A DNA stretch of 64,000 bases from Sipunculus nudus (Eukaryota; Annelida; Sipuncula; Golfingiida; Sipunculidae), in NCBI GenBank assembly GCA_026874595.1, contig CM049306.1, positions 76,883,642 to 76,947,641 of the forward strand, in the 5' to 3' direction. The notes under the pieces were generated by a model. It was not told where the DNA came from. It did no database searches and saw nothing but the letters and a program-made list of their open reading frames with translations. Positions 26,764 to 42,000 of this stretch are shown here, piece by piece. Every line of letters starts with the position of its first letter. The stretch's first letter is position 1. The position numbers were made by a program, and so were the translations under genes.

Positions 26764-26939
26764 CAGTGGAACCCCGCCTTGCGACCACCCCGCAATTGCG
26801 ACCACCCCCAAAATACGACCACTTTTCTGGGTCCCAAATATATGATCCAGGTAATTAAGAGTCTCACAAATACGACCACCCCCAAATTACGACCAAAGTG
26901 GTCAGTCCCCAAGGTGGTCGTAATTGTGGGGTTCCACTG
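26764..26939. mobile_element. 176-bp CAGTGGAACCCC-ended miniature transposon
   Basis: Perfect 12-bp terminal inverted repeats, CAGTGGAACCCC and GGGGTTCCACTG. The interior is built of short GCGACCACCCC / ACGACCACCCCC repeats and their complements. TA precedes the left end; the right flank is AA, so a TA duplication is only half preserved. Such ends resemble pogo/Tigger-like Tc1-mariner relatives. This class assignment is by terminal sequence only. Confidence 0.75.
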
Positions 26940-28200
26940 AATATGTAATACACATTTTTATTCCTTGCAGTTTAAAATTGAAAAGATATATGTATAATGA
27001 GTCGTCAAAAATATTTAATCATGACAAATAATTAAATTTATCGGCCATGAACGTGAATGTAATATACATGACTAACATATATTAATCAACTAAGTTAACT
27101 TTATGTAAGGTACTGCAGTATATGTACATTTTATATGTATATGCTGCGCAAACCGGAAGAGTGTTGATTGTTTTTAATTATGTGCATGGCTTATATGCTG
27201 ACAAAAAAATCCAGATGACAGTTCATGCTCTCAAAATTGTTATTTCATGCCATGTTAGTCATGTTAATCATAAAATATCTTGATTTGTGAAATATGTATA
27301 CTATAGGCATATATATCGTAAACTGGATTAGATAGTCAACCAGATTTAAATCAGTCATACGTAACAGTGTTATAACATCACTGCATGAGGGATAAATTCC
27401 CGTTTTTGAATAAATATGGAATAACATATATATATATATATATATATACTATACGTGCAAACCTCTATGTCTATATCTGTATACCCCTTAATTAATCTAA
27501 TTTTGAAATGCTTATATATACCTATATGAATGCATGAATACATTAACTTTCTTTTACCTATATATATACAAATCATTTGTCTTATTTTAAATGGATATTT
27601 AATTAATAATGTATATATTTATGGTTATATGCAAAAAAAGTCATTTTGTATTCATTTTCCATTTATTAATAATAACACGTGTACATAAATACAAAGATAT
27701 ATCTAGATAGAAAGATATCTGGCAAGTATTCATTATTGATAAAAGAAAAATGCAAAACAATACGATAAGCTACATATTTCATAGTAATTAAATGATGATT
27801 TAATTTTTTAGTGATAACTTTGTTTCTTTGCATTAATCGTATCCGAAATTACATATAAAAATAAATAAGGAAAATGTGTAAATTCTCCAGACATATAACA
27901 ATATAACTTCTACCAGATAAATTTAACTAAAACAAGGTAAATTTATCTAAAAATGTATATGAGAATAGATATATATGTATCAGAATGTAATATAATATAT
28001 AATATATTTGTAAAAATATAAATATTTTATCGAAAATGTAGATTTATTACGAATTATTGAATTTTTATCTCAATTGTTTATTTACCCCATTATATAAATA
28101 CATATATTAGAAATGTAAGGTATATATACAAACACACACATATATAATACACATTACTCAAATCAGTAGAAGACCATAAATAACCTTTACATACACAAAG
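26940..28200. other. AT-rich stretch, no gene seen
   Basis: Very AT-rich, with a short (TA)n at 27427-27448. Confidence 0.65.
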
Positions 28201-29760
28201 AAATCTTTAAGAATTTCGTCTTCATCCACAAAGAGCGGCCTGAACAAGCAAAGAACGGTGCGGGCGAGTTGAAAGGCTAAACCTTATCAAATTAGTCTGA
28301 AACTGTGTACGATATGCGGTTCAATTATGTCTCAATTAATAGGGTTTTAAACGCGAGAAGTAAGCCGGTTGTAAAGGAAGCGGAGTGATTGATTCTACGA
28401 GGGCCGGAGGAGGGGGCCACAGCAGTCTATAATGTTCCCTATTATCCCAGTGTGAATTAAATAATTGCAATCCTATTCCGGCACCGTTAGCTGATACGGC
28501 GTAAATAAAATCGTGGTGCTCGCCGAATCTCTCTCAGCAGCTCCTGTGAAGGCCCATCTCTTTGAGGGATTTAGAAATTAATTTATGTGAAGGACTGAAC
28601 AAAATAACCCCATTAGGCAATATCGCTGCCCCTATTGAAAGATGTAAGACGCGAGAATGCGATGCAATTACCGCAGAATCCAATCATAGACGCACTAAAT
28701 AAATCTGGGCTGTGGGTAGGGATTACGGCTGTCCCGGGAACCCTCTCCGAGGCGACAAAGGAATAGAGCGAGTAAAGCACGGGGCGCAGCCTGGTCATTT
28801 AAAGTACTATCAGCAAAGGATTTTGCGCCTCGCTGGTGATTGGGAAACAGTGTCTATTACCATTTTAATGAAATAGTAAATCCGACAAATTAACCGCACC
28901 TGTCTGCGCTATAAGGCCAAAAGAAACCTAAAGTCGTTACATCATCAGGAAAAATTACTTGTCTTTTTCAAGTTGTCGACTTTAAGAGTGTCACCCGCGC
29001 TTCTCCGAGACACGACCAAAGCCCGGGCCCCTCTCTCAAATTGACAGTGATGCCTGAATGATTTTGGTAATTGGTTGAGGGAGAGACAGCTTTTCCGCCC
29101 GACAACGCAAATTGACAATCTAACAACGTTATAGCCCTTGGTCGGTAGCGGCTATGTCAAGCGGTGGAGAATGTTTCTTTCCCAGTGCTTCTCCTCCCGT
29201 GCTCGCCTTTGTGGGTCCTAATTTGCGACGAGACACGAGGCTTAGTCGCGCATATTAGCTTAAAATACTGTAAAATAGCTGCGCCCAATTCTCGCTGGCA
29301 CACATTGATTTTGTTTCCAAGTGTGCAGAAAAGAGATTTACAGAACGCAGCCGCCCCTTTCCCTCGAATGTAATAACACACGGGCGGACTAGTAGCCGTA
29401 TATTCCAGCCTGGAAGGCCTATAAACCAGGGCCAAACGATAGCGTGGTCACATTAGTTTAAGGTACAAATAGGCAGTGTAGCGTAAGTGTGGAAGTAGTT
29501 CGCCTCCGCCAGGGGGTCAACGACAAGTTACTGTTCCCCAGCGATGGACCCCGACCTCGCGGCGCAGTAATACGGATTGTCACTATTATTACTTGTGCTT
29601 TAGGGGCGCATAGAATTTGACCAACAGGGAGTTATCTGGTCATTTAGATCCTCCAACCTTTGGCCCGCAGATGAAAACAAATTTTGCTGTTTAGAACGTA
29701 AGCTTGAGCAGGCCTGTGCCCCAGGCGTTCAGATTAGCGCCTTCGGTTCCACAGCATGGA
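28200..29760. other. Largest balanced-composition non-coding island (1.56 kb)
   Basis: A continuous stretch without microsatellites, carrying many ATTA/AATTA cores (for example TCTCAATTAATAGGG, TTAGAAATTAATTTATG, ATTGGTTGAGGG) and GC-rich blocks such as GCCCGGGCCCC near 29021. Opposing short frames at 29157-29435 and 29164-29373 have no domain. This is the best candidate for a long regulatory element upstream of the gene-poor interval; function is inferred. Confidence 0.45.
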
Positions 29761-29814
29761 CTGCATGAGGCGTGTATGTGATATAGTCATGCATGACTGC
29801 AAGCAAGATAGGGA

Positions 29815-29931
<117 letters not shown>

Positions 29932-30689
29932 TGCGCTTATTTCGAATTTTCTATTGAAGAAATTTTAAGATGTTTTAATTTAACGAAGTGGCAAGTCGTA
30001 TACAATTCATCATTAAAATTCAACAAATATTATTTATCTAAAACAAGAGTACCATTAACATAAATAACACGATTATTTTTATGTGAGCGATAACTTAGAT
30101 ATATCCTATCTGTACATGAAAAATATAAGTATATATACATAAGTTTAAACACTTAAGTGTATATATATATATATGTATTTATATATATAGCATAAAATAA
30201 TATTAAGATATTAAAACGACAGCAAATCTTCTTTTTTTATCCGCTTTCTGTTAAGCTTTCTATGAGAGGTCATTAATGTTACAGGAAAAAAATATACACG
30301 GTAATGCATGGATTACTTATATATACATGCATATAACTATAGTTTATTTGACTCAACATGGTATGCAATCTAAAACGTTTCGCGGTTGTTATACAGATAT
30401 ATGCACATAATTGCCAACTTAAATAACCGTCTCTATTTCTTTATACTCGTATTAGAACGCAATTAATAGGTTATAAAGATAAAAGAATATATAGGTAATT
30501 TATAGAGTATGCTTGCGACGGAACACCATAAGCAGAAAAATAATATAATTAGAACAATTTAGAATGCAATGTTTAAATTTTGGTGCAATTGTGAATGGTA
30601 GTCAAACATACACGTTTTTTAAATTTTATTTCATTTCATTTTGTTTCATCTACTGAAAATGTATAAAGAATAAATATAATCACTGCGGA

Positions 30690-31920
30690 ATTGTGACTTT
30701 AGGCTTAGCAAATCGAGGAATAACCCTGCCAGCGATGTTGAAAATTGCTATGATGGAAAGAGCAAACCTTGGGGTGATTTGGCACTTTTCAAAGGCATTC
30801 TGGAAATAAATATATTGCCTTCTCAACTTGTTTTTCAGTATTTATACTATTTTTCTTTATCAAGATGAGCCAGGGCTATATTGGTCGGGCACATTAATGA
30901 GGGCTGTGTGTTCAAGCCGGCTTGCTTTCGGGTATTCGTTAGCATTCTTCTTTTCAAGAGAGCTTTATATTTTTATTTCTGGATATCCCCGATTCTTGGT
31001 ACTTTAAAACGACTGAAGGGTGGTTGAATTGACAGCTTGGAGGTATATCAAAGATCCAAAGGCTGTGAGTTAGCCGTGCGTAACCCGAGTAATCGTTTAT
31101 GCAGCAACGGAGATTAGTGTAAATGTTAGCCATACATCATATCTCACCAATAGCGCTATGTTACCTGGCCGGCGGTCCCTTTCATCTGGGACAAGGTGTG
31201 AAAACAATTGGTGCGACAACTCATAAAGCCAGGTGCCGGAGAGAAGTTGATGAGGTGAAGCGGATAACACAGCCGGTCCCACTTATACCGACGTGAAATA
31301 AAGGATCGTTAGAATGCAGCATTGCTGCTTTAGCGCCCGATATTGATACTTTAGGGCAGAAAAAGATACAAATGCGTCTAATAAATGTATACTGTCTCTG
31401 GTGCTCAGCTGGGGTTATCAGGGGGAGCGGAGAGGCGGTGGGTTTTTGTGGTGATGGGCCGAGTCGCTTATATCGCCATTACTTTGGCTTGCGAAGGCGA
31501 TCTGGCCCTTGGGCTAATTGGCCAGTGGCTTGATGCGGGCGGCGAGCGGTGCTTGCTCGATGAAAGATGTATCAGCATGGGTCACGGGCATCCTGCGGCC
31601 AAAAACACCAGACTCCCGTGAAAATTGGCGGGCCAGGCTGTCAGTGTGAATTGATGGCCTCAAAATGAATCGTCGATTAGGGAATACACCGCACGCTTCT
31701 TCACTAAAACGTATTAATTACGGAATTTGCTTCTCAATCTGTGCCTTCGGGGCCGTACCTCCAGTGTCCGTCGTCCGTCCCCTGTTCCTGCCCATTGAAA
31801 GACCAACCGCCCACCGATCTCAAAGTTCTCAATATACGCTCACAGCTATATACAGTCATTGTTACAAGCTAATGATGATATTGTATACCACAAAGCGAGT
31901 CAAGAAATTATGCAAATGAT
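30690..31920. other. Balanced-composition non-coding island
   Basis: Two GC-richer blocks (30700-31310 and 31390-31830) with ATTAATTACGG and CTAATTGGCC cores. The frames at 31097-31919 are short, in different phases and without domains. 31921-32886 is AT-rich with no gene. Confidence 0.4.
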
Positions 31921-33048
31921 GTACTTTCGTGTGTGTTGTTGCCCTGTTATGATTCACAGCGGCTGTCCATATGAAATCACCCTATCGTAGATGAGGAATT
32001 CACAGTAAAATATTTGTGCATTCTGTGTCAATAGCATTTCTGCATGAACTACAAGTCTACGATACTAAATCTATATAATTCAAATCCATGGTATACATTT
32101 CTTAAAAATAGTTTCAGCAGAATATGTTTTACGCTTCTTAGTTTTACTTATTTTATTTTCTATTATACTAGCTTGCCTATAAAATGATGTATAATCTGTC
32201 TATATTGTTATATATAGTACAGGCAGATCGTGACAGTAAAATATTATTATTAAAAATAATTGCTTATTCTCATATAATAACCAGAGTATAAACGTAAAAA
32301 ACCGTGTCATTAACGTTATGGAGTAATATAACAGTTTAAAATACAATACTTTACTGATATTCAATAAATATGATAGGATGCTGCAGACGCCAAAATGGAA
32401 AATATTCAACCCAATACTATGGTAAAAACTCTATGTTTCTACAGATGTACATTTTAATCAATATTTTTTTCGTAATAAGAACTCTCAGTGTTGTTTTATA
32501 GACACCAGGATGGTGTCTAAACTGTATAAATGATAATTATTTATATTGATTATTGTTTTATAGATTTAAAGTGAAAATTTATGTTCTGTTTAAATGTTAT
32601 TTTTAATTATTTATTTAAGCCCCCCCGTCATATAAAGCGGAAGCTTATACAGGGAATGAATAGGTTTATTTCGACATCAATATTTGGGTCAACATTTCTT
32701 TGTGGGTGAACTTTCTTAGTGGAAAACTATCGAATAAATTTGTTTCTTTTTCTTTAAATTCTCTTGTTTTCTTTCTTCTGTTTATTCTGCGCTAGATCTT
32801 AATTGCAGCTGACTTTCAAAAACTAACATTTGAGCACAATATTGGTCATAGGTGACAGATTTAGACCTAATATTTATTAGTGACCTTGATCTAATTTCTT
32901 CTTATTTTTTTTATTATTTAAGTGAAGTTGCCGCTCGAGCTGGTCACAGCGCTAGCCAAAGCTATGTCTGCACCGCTCCCTCGTCCAGAAGTTTGACAGT
33001 TCGAGTTTTTGTAATGGAAGGTCCGGGCTCGAAGGCGAGTTGACAGTG

Positions 33049-34702
33049 TATATGTTGGAGCCCGTTTGGGGATCTGGCCCATCTGCCGATGGGCTTGGCC
33101 CATATGAGGATCCGTTATTGGGCTGCCCATCAGCAGATGGGCAGCCCAATAACATATTTGATACCATGCACTTTCTGGCCCATCCGCAGATGGGCTTGGA
33201 CTAATAACCGATTTTAGGTTTTGTTAGTAATACGTTATTATTTTATTATCTTGATGACTTTTGTACTCAGACAAACATTTCTCATAACTTTAATGTGTTA
33301 ATTGAAACATAAATCACTATCACAGCCTTACATCAATTTTATCATCAAAAATACATAGATGTGCATAGAAAACTACATAGATGTGCATTCCTATTTAATA
33401 ACTTTTTACACACAATTCTTAATTTGTCTACATTGCATTCGTGTGATGTTAAGAGGTTAACGAGGTTCACTTTTTTACCAAAGAGTTATTATACAGTTGT
33501 TGTGAAAAAAAAAATCATTTACTTTACCACATACACGTGGATGTGACCTCCATGGTACCATACAATATTACTAAAGAGCAATTATATATGGTACACAATC
33601 AGTTTCTCAAATTCATTTTTTAATAACCACATATATATATAAAGGTTACCATGTAAATTTTGAAAATAGAATAGTTATATATGTAGCAAACACTCTCTCA
33701 GAGTCATTTGATCTCAGAGTCAATCACAATCATGCACTATCACCATAATAAAATCTTGTTACAGTTTGTTTTAAAGAAGTGTCTTATTGATCAGCTCTCT
33801 ATTTAGCATTCGTACAGAATTGTTGGCGTCCTGGTGATGAGAGAAGCAGGGAAGTCGGGAAGTAATCCTTTAGTCAGGTTATCACAGAGATGATGCCGAG
33901 GGTAAATGTAGTTTTGGCTGCAGGGGTCATTGCCGGAGTGTAGTGTGTTAACAAAGGCTAGGGCTAAATCGCCACAGTCACTTGCATTTGTCTGTCTGTA
34001 AACGTTCATCACAAGCATACTAGGGTGTTGACTGCTGGTGAAGTTTCGGATAAGACCCTTAGTTTCCTCTGTGGGTTTCCTTACCATGGAGTCATAAATG
34101 GCAACACAGTTTTTTGGCTGTCCAATGTATGATATGGTAATCCAATTATTTTTATTTACATGCAAAATTTGAACAAAGGCGCCAGCTGGAATGTCTTTAT
34201 AGAGGGAATAGCAAGTGTGTTGGACACCCCAAGAGTAGGCAAATCCATAATTTTGAACACTTTAGATTTTACGTAGAACTTGAAGTGAAAATCTACTGGA
34301 ACATGTGGGTTTTGCAAATGATTCAGAATGTCGTCATACCTTTGGTTGGTGATGATACCTGACCTCTTGCTTGATAAGGCATTTAGTGATGTGCGCATCC
34401 AGCAGTTCGCGATAGCGTGCATGTGTTGTCCATTCTATCAAACTGCAAGAACTAATGCTGACCTACCAGGTTACTGGAATACAGCGAAAAAGTCATCAAG
34501 ATAATAAAATAATAACGTATAACTAAAAAAAACTAAAATCGGTTATTGGGCCAAGCCCATCTGCAGATGGGCCAGAAAGTGCATGGTATCAAATCTGTAA
34601 TTGGGCTGCCCATCTGTAGATGGGCAGCCCAATAACGGATCCTCATATGGGCAAAGCCCATCGGCCGATGGGCCAGATCCGCAAACGGGCTCCAACATAT
34701 AT
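33049..34702 (-). mobile_element. ~1.65 kb DNA transposon with ~214-bp terminal inverted repeats
   Basis: The left arm (33049-33262) and right arm (34487-34702) are near-identical inverted repeats. Both begin TGTTGGAGCCCGTTTG and run inward through several GGGCAGCCCAATAA / GCCCATCTGC modules to TTATCTTGATGACTTTT. Within each arm are smaller palindromes (for example GGGCTGCCCATC..GATGGGCAGCCC), so each arm can fold on itself. The element sits inside the SINE; TATA occurs at both ends and may be the target duplication. The central ~1.2 kb holds a decayed minus-strand protease-like gene. No transposase is visible, so it is probably non-autonomous. The superfamily is not assigned. Confidence 0.85.
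33803..34422 (-). pseudogene. Decayed Ulp1/C48-type cysteine protease gene of the transposon
   Basis: The minus-strand frame from 34261 to 33803 (152 codons, no start of its own) carries the C-terminal half of a C48 (Ulp1/SENP-like) peptidase of the kind found in several DNA transposons. Counting from its internal Met at 34165, it has NNWITIS at 6-12, VAIYDSM at 21-27 and VYRQTNASDCGDLALAF from 55. D25, Q58 and C64 match the catalytic Asp, oxyanion Gln and nucleophile Cys. The catalytic His before Trp (usually HW) is Asn here, so activity is not expected. Upstream, an 88-codon frame (34422-34156) continues in another phase, with a stop at 34264-34262 between them, indicating a frameshift. Both frames lie between the terminal repeats. 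The family call rests on motif spacing; no alignment was run. Confidence 0.65.
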
Positions 34703-34881
34703 ACAAGTTAAGCCAGTGTAGTGAGAGAAGTGGAGGAAGCCGAGTAACCCGGAGAGAACCACCGGCCTTGGACGGGCCACTACAACCCACTCTCATAGCA
34801 AGCCTGGGATCGAACCCGGATCGTCAGCGGAGAGGGCCGGGCGTTTTACCGCACGGCAGTATAGGCCCCTGATCTAATTTC

Positions 34882-35365
34882 AAAGGTCATACCCTCCATA
34901 GTCGATTCCCCATTATCGCTCAGTTGTGGGAGGCTTTTGGTGATTCCTCGGCGATTGCATACACGATGTACTTACATTTCTGATAGTATTTGATCTGCTT
35001 GAACTATATATATATATATATGGGGATGAGGTAACATAAGAAATGTGCCAGTTATCGTGCTGTAAATGAATTAAGTCTTTACATATCGTTTACAAAGGCA
35101 CCGATTAAATTAAACGTTAATGAAAGTTTTTTTTTGTGGTATCCACGGGCATACTCAGCATTATATATTTTAAAATACACTAATATATACACTTCCAAAC
35201 ATGCGAAATATGTCCGCTATACAGTGAAAGTAAATGATATATGGCGTTACACACACACATATGAGCTATAGCTTGCAAGCGACAAATGAAGAAAATGGAT
35301 TGTCTGATACCATATTACCCAGAAGGCTTGCATGCTGTATATATATAAGCTGTACAAGGCCCCAT
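34882..35365. other. AT-rich stretch, no gene seen
   Basis: Contains a short (TA)n at 35006-35021. Nothing else recognised. Confidence 0.5.
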
Positions 35366-35369
35366 CTGC

Positions 35370-36230
35370 GCCGTACGGTGGCCCTTGTACCTCAATAAAC
35401 GGGTGAAGGGAGTAATTTCAGCTTATGTCAACACGGGGAAATACTTCTCATTCAAGAGACGCATGAATCGTGGCCTTTTTTTCGCAAACATCATTTACTT
35501 AGCCATATAATAGGCTATATACTCGTGTGGCAAGCGGTTCGTGACAACAAAGGTGGATATTAATGCGCTAAGCACCTGCTTGGGGGAGCTGAAAACAAGA
35601 AAATCAAAAGTATTGTGCCGGTAATAGATTGAAGAGGGCTCATCACTTTATAATCCCCATTCACTGAACTGATTGGAACGCCCAAGTTTTGCGCTGGCAC
35701 GGATCTCAATTTGTGACCAAACACAACGCAACGTCACCGATAGAGCCATGGACAATTCAAGGGGAAACTCTGGCGGGTGACTTCCAATTGATTTTCCTGT
35801 TTATCACCGATTGCCTCTTTTGATGGGAGTCAGAGAGCGTTAAATGACCTCTGCTTAGAGCTTTGCGGTGTTTGTGCTCACACGGGTGCCTTGCCACCTG
35901 TACTTCATAATGGCCGTGTGATATGTATTTGCTACATGCTGTTGTGTTTATCCGTATCCTGCCGAGTCTAACGCCACAGCGACAATGGTCTTTTTACAAC
36001 CCCAGTTTAGATTTCATTGGCTGCTAAATTGAACGATAATACAACGGGCGTTGTTCTCCCCCGACCCCCTTGGCGGGAAGCCTTCACGCTTCATTTGAAT
36101 TTTCTAAACTTCAATTAGCATCCCAGTAAATTTTCTCCGTTGTAAACCACCCACTTTGATTTTATACACACTGAACTGACACTGTTGGGATAACTTTGTT
36201 TGTGGACTGAGTGGGGGGTCTGGTTTCACT
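35370..36230. other. Balanced-composition non-coding island
   Basis: Complex sequence without microsatellites or frames above 60 codons, with CAATTAGC and CCAATTGATTTTCC cores. It lies about 1.7 kb beyond the NK1 stop codon, so it is a candidate NK1 downstream enhancer (inference). Confidence 0.45.
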
Positions 36231-36345
36231 TTTATAGAGGGTAATAGCCTGAATATATTTATGTTGTATCAGTTTTATACATGTGAATTAAAAACAGTGT
36301 ATTTACTGTTGCAATCAAAAAGCATTATAGTGCTAACGTTTTCTG

Positions 36346-36391
<46 letters not shown>

Positions 36392-36637
36392 TAATACTGC
36401 ATGGAAAGAATGCGTAGAGGTACGAATCAGGATACCATAATTAACAATACAGTTATCTGAACTAAGCCGAAATGATAGATACAGCATGGAGCAACTGCAT
36501 GTGCTTTATCTCTGGCATGGTGTATATAAGAATTATATCATTTACATGTAGTTTGAACAATAGTCTATAAGCCTAAACATACATGTATCTTTTGTATCGA
36601 GAAGTGCATGTATATATAATGCCGTATAATACATAAC

Positions 36638-36685
<48 letters not shown>

Positions 36686-36700
36686 TTACGGTCGTATGTG

Positions 36701-36774
<74 letters not shown>

Positions 36775-36839
36775 AAGAAGAAGAAAGATAAGAAGAAGTT
36801 AAGAGGTACATAAAGAGAGTAGTTAAGATGTCATGTGGA
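36231..36839. repeat. AT-rich DNA with three (TA)n tracts
   Basis: (TA)n at 36348-36389, 36639-36683 and 36705-36771, followed by an AAGAAG purine tract. Confidence 0.9.
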
Positions 36840-37430
36840 AAATAAACGGTTGTGCCGGGGAAAAGTAACCTTCATGTAAAGTCTGAGTATGTACCGCCGC
36901 CTACTCGTGATGAGCTAATCCCAGACGCAGTGCCCAGGACAAACAAAGGAAATTATGAAGATTTAGCGCAGTGCCGAGCGAGTTATTTGTCAGTAGGATC
37001 TTCCTGCGCACTAACTAGAACCAGATTTGGAAAGGTTTTCAGCGAGTCTGAAGAGAATAGCGAGTGACATTCACTCAGGAAACAAATAACAGCGGAGTCG
37101 TAGATTGGTTCGAGTTAATGGGCAAATAAGCGGCCACAAACAAGTGTAAATTCCTATAAATCCAAGTGGCTTACTTTGATGGTACGGGGAAAAATGTATT
37201 AAGATGGTGCCGTACAGTTGGTGACCTCAGTATAAACGAGCGCACCTGTTCCCACGCGCGTGTATGTACGGTAAACGATGGCAGCCATAAGCCATTTACC
37301 GTACATGATCTATTAAGAACAGATTGCGCGGATGTTCCGCCGTCACTGACACTCTCTGACACGACTTGGGGCAGGACGGTATATAGAGGAGAGAAGTGCG
37401 ACCCAGCTGTGGCGATAAAGGATGTACTAA
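36840..37430. other. Balanced-composition island just downstream of NK1
   Basis: Mirror-image 94-codon frames on both strands (37166-37450 and 37455-37171) and a 71-codon frame at 36852-37067 have no domain. GTACGGTAAACGATGGC..GCCATAAGCCATTTACCGTAC at about 37266-37305 is an interrupted inverted repeat. Composition and position make it a candidate regulatory element. Confidence 0.4.
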
Positions 37431-37938
37431 ACATACAAACATACAAATGAATCAATATATAATAATTTAATATACAATTAACATGTCATGTAACTTCATG
37501 GGACATATCAGAGGCCAACACAGTTCAGATTATGGCATTATTATATAGTACATACGGCTTGTAAAGCCGAATTCAAGCACAACGGTCAATTCTAAGCGTA
37601 TTAATTAATTACAGAAAATACTGCAGCAAGTATATATGAAATATTTTTTATATGTATATCTATATCATAATAATCATTATTAGAGCACCATATCTGCAAT
37701 CACATTAATATTAAGTGTACCCTCAGTCAAGAATTAATATTTGTTTGATTGCAAACAGCTGAAATTTTATCTTCCAAGTGTCCTGGTAGCTTTCCGCAAA
37801 TTAATTAACATATATTTAGCATTACAAATATTTGTGAAATATTTAGATAATATTAATTATTTGGCAAAGAAGGCTGCAGCGATATAGTCAAGTGGAATGA
37901 GAATTTACCCTTTATATAAAATAACGTGTGTTATAACG
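37431..37938. other. NK1 3' flank / probable 3' UTR
   Basis: AT-rich DNA directly after the NK1 stop codon. There is no canonical AATAAA on the minus strand; ATTAAA occurs at 37471-37466. The 3' UTR probably lies here, but its end is not resolved. Confidence 0.4.
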
Positions 37939-41308
<3,370 letters not shown>

Positions 41309-41714
41309 CTATATTTTCTATGTCACTACATTCGGAGCCATCTTCACTCTTGCTATCATCATGTGTATGATACATTTGATCTGTCCCTCTCCCCCTGCTG
41401 CCGGTAAACTTTGAGGGGTCCAAAATGTCCAATATTGAAAAAGATGTTGGATTTGGCCGTGGAGGGTTTGGCTCCACGTTAATTCTGTCTCTTTGTACGT
41501 TATCCTTCACTTCGGCAGGCATATTGTGGCCACTCAAGTCCTCTAATTGATCACCATCTTCACTATGATTAGGTGATGCCGCATCACGACTACAACTTGG
41601 ACTTAGTCTTTCTTCCAAACTCATGCTAAGTGGCGAACCTCGCTCTACTGCAAGAACTTGCCCCATGCTGGCCGCCTCGTCTAAACTTAGTCTCCTGTGC
41701 GGGGGACTGTCCAT
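41309..41714 (-). CDS. NK1: NK1-class homeobox gene, coding exon 1 (N-terminal half with EH1 repression motif)
   Basis: This exon encodes residues 1-135 plus the first base of codon 136. The start at 41714 is the first in-frame Met after an in-frame TAG at 41810-41808 and has a good context (AAAATGG). Residues 91-103 read SFSILDILDPSKF. This is the conserved N-terminal motif of NK1 proteins and matches the Groucho-binding EH1 consensus FxIxxIL exactly, so the protein is expected to act as a transcriptional repressor in the nucleus. The rest is low complexity: Ser/Pro-rich, with acidic patches (SEDGDQLED near 51; DDSKSEDGSE near 119). The exon ends in ATAG|GTAAGT, a strong splice donor at 41308-41303. 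The open frame continues only nine codons into the intron before a stop. The phase-1 junction matches exon 2 exactly, giving ...DIENI-D-IDDCQ.... Recognition as NK1 rests on this motif together with the homeodomain in exon 2. Confidence 0.93.
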
Positions 41715-41819
41715 TTTCGTCGTTGCTACAACCTTGACGTATCGTCCGGTATGTTTTTCACACGCCTCAGTTATTTCTGATTGCAGTTTCCTGATATGTA
41801 GGACTGCCTACTGTACTCT

Positions 41820-42000
41820 ATCGCGATGCTAGCGTCTTTGAGTTAGTGTATACCCAGGCCGTGTCTCGCTGCTTTTCTTGGAGCATACGATCTCAGTGCG
41901 CATGTCAGGCCCCGCCTCTTTCTGACAGTGATCCGACCAATCACAATACGTGGGCGGGGCATTAGAGACTCGGGCTTTGTTATTGTTGCTATATCGAGGG
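41820..42000 (-). promoter_or_regulatory. Predicted NK1 core promoter (GC boxes, CCAAT, NRF1-like)
   Basis: Just upstream of the NK1 start is a short CpG- and GC-rich stretch. On the plus strand it has GGGCGGGGC (41952-41960), CCAAT (41937-41941), GGCCCCGCC (41908-41916) and TGCGCATGTC (41897-41906, close to an NRF1 site). CCAAT flanked by two Sp-type GC boxes is a typical TATA-less promoter. The likely transcription start lies between about 41820 and 41900. The exact start cannot be read from sequence. Confidence 0.6.

Larger units (their letters stand above)
32887..34881 (-). mobile_element. tRNA-derived SINE with 12-bp target duplication, split by a DNA transposon
   Basis: A 12-bp direct repeat, TGATCTAATTTC, lies at 32887-32898 and 34870-34881. 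Read on the minus strand from 34869 there is a tRNA-like head: box A-like CTGCCGTGCGGT (34859-34848) and box B GGTTCGATCCC (34816-34806). A body with CCGGTGGTTCTCTCCGGG (34766-34749) follows, up to about 34703. The SINE resumes left of the inserted transposon (33048 to 32899) and ends in an A-rich tail (AAATAATAAAAAAAATAAG) directly against the target duplication. Summed SINE length is about 0.32 kb. The polymerase III boxes, A-rich tail and target duplication together make the assignment firm. The SINE family name is not assigned. Confidence 0.85.

Noticed and set aside
33361-33546. 61-codon plus-strand frame inside the TIR element as its transposase
   Set aside because: Too short, AT-rich, no catalytic motif, and opposite to the protease-like gene.
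34800-34869. Functional tRNA gene
   Set aside because: Box B is good but box A is degenerate, no cloverleaf acceptor stem is evident and the sequence continues into a SINE body with an A-rich tail and target duplication.
37166-37455. 94-codon frames on both strands
   Set aside because: Mirror-image open frames of equal length arise from the same stop-poor DNA; no similarity to known proteins is apparent.
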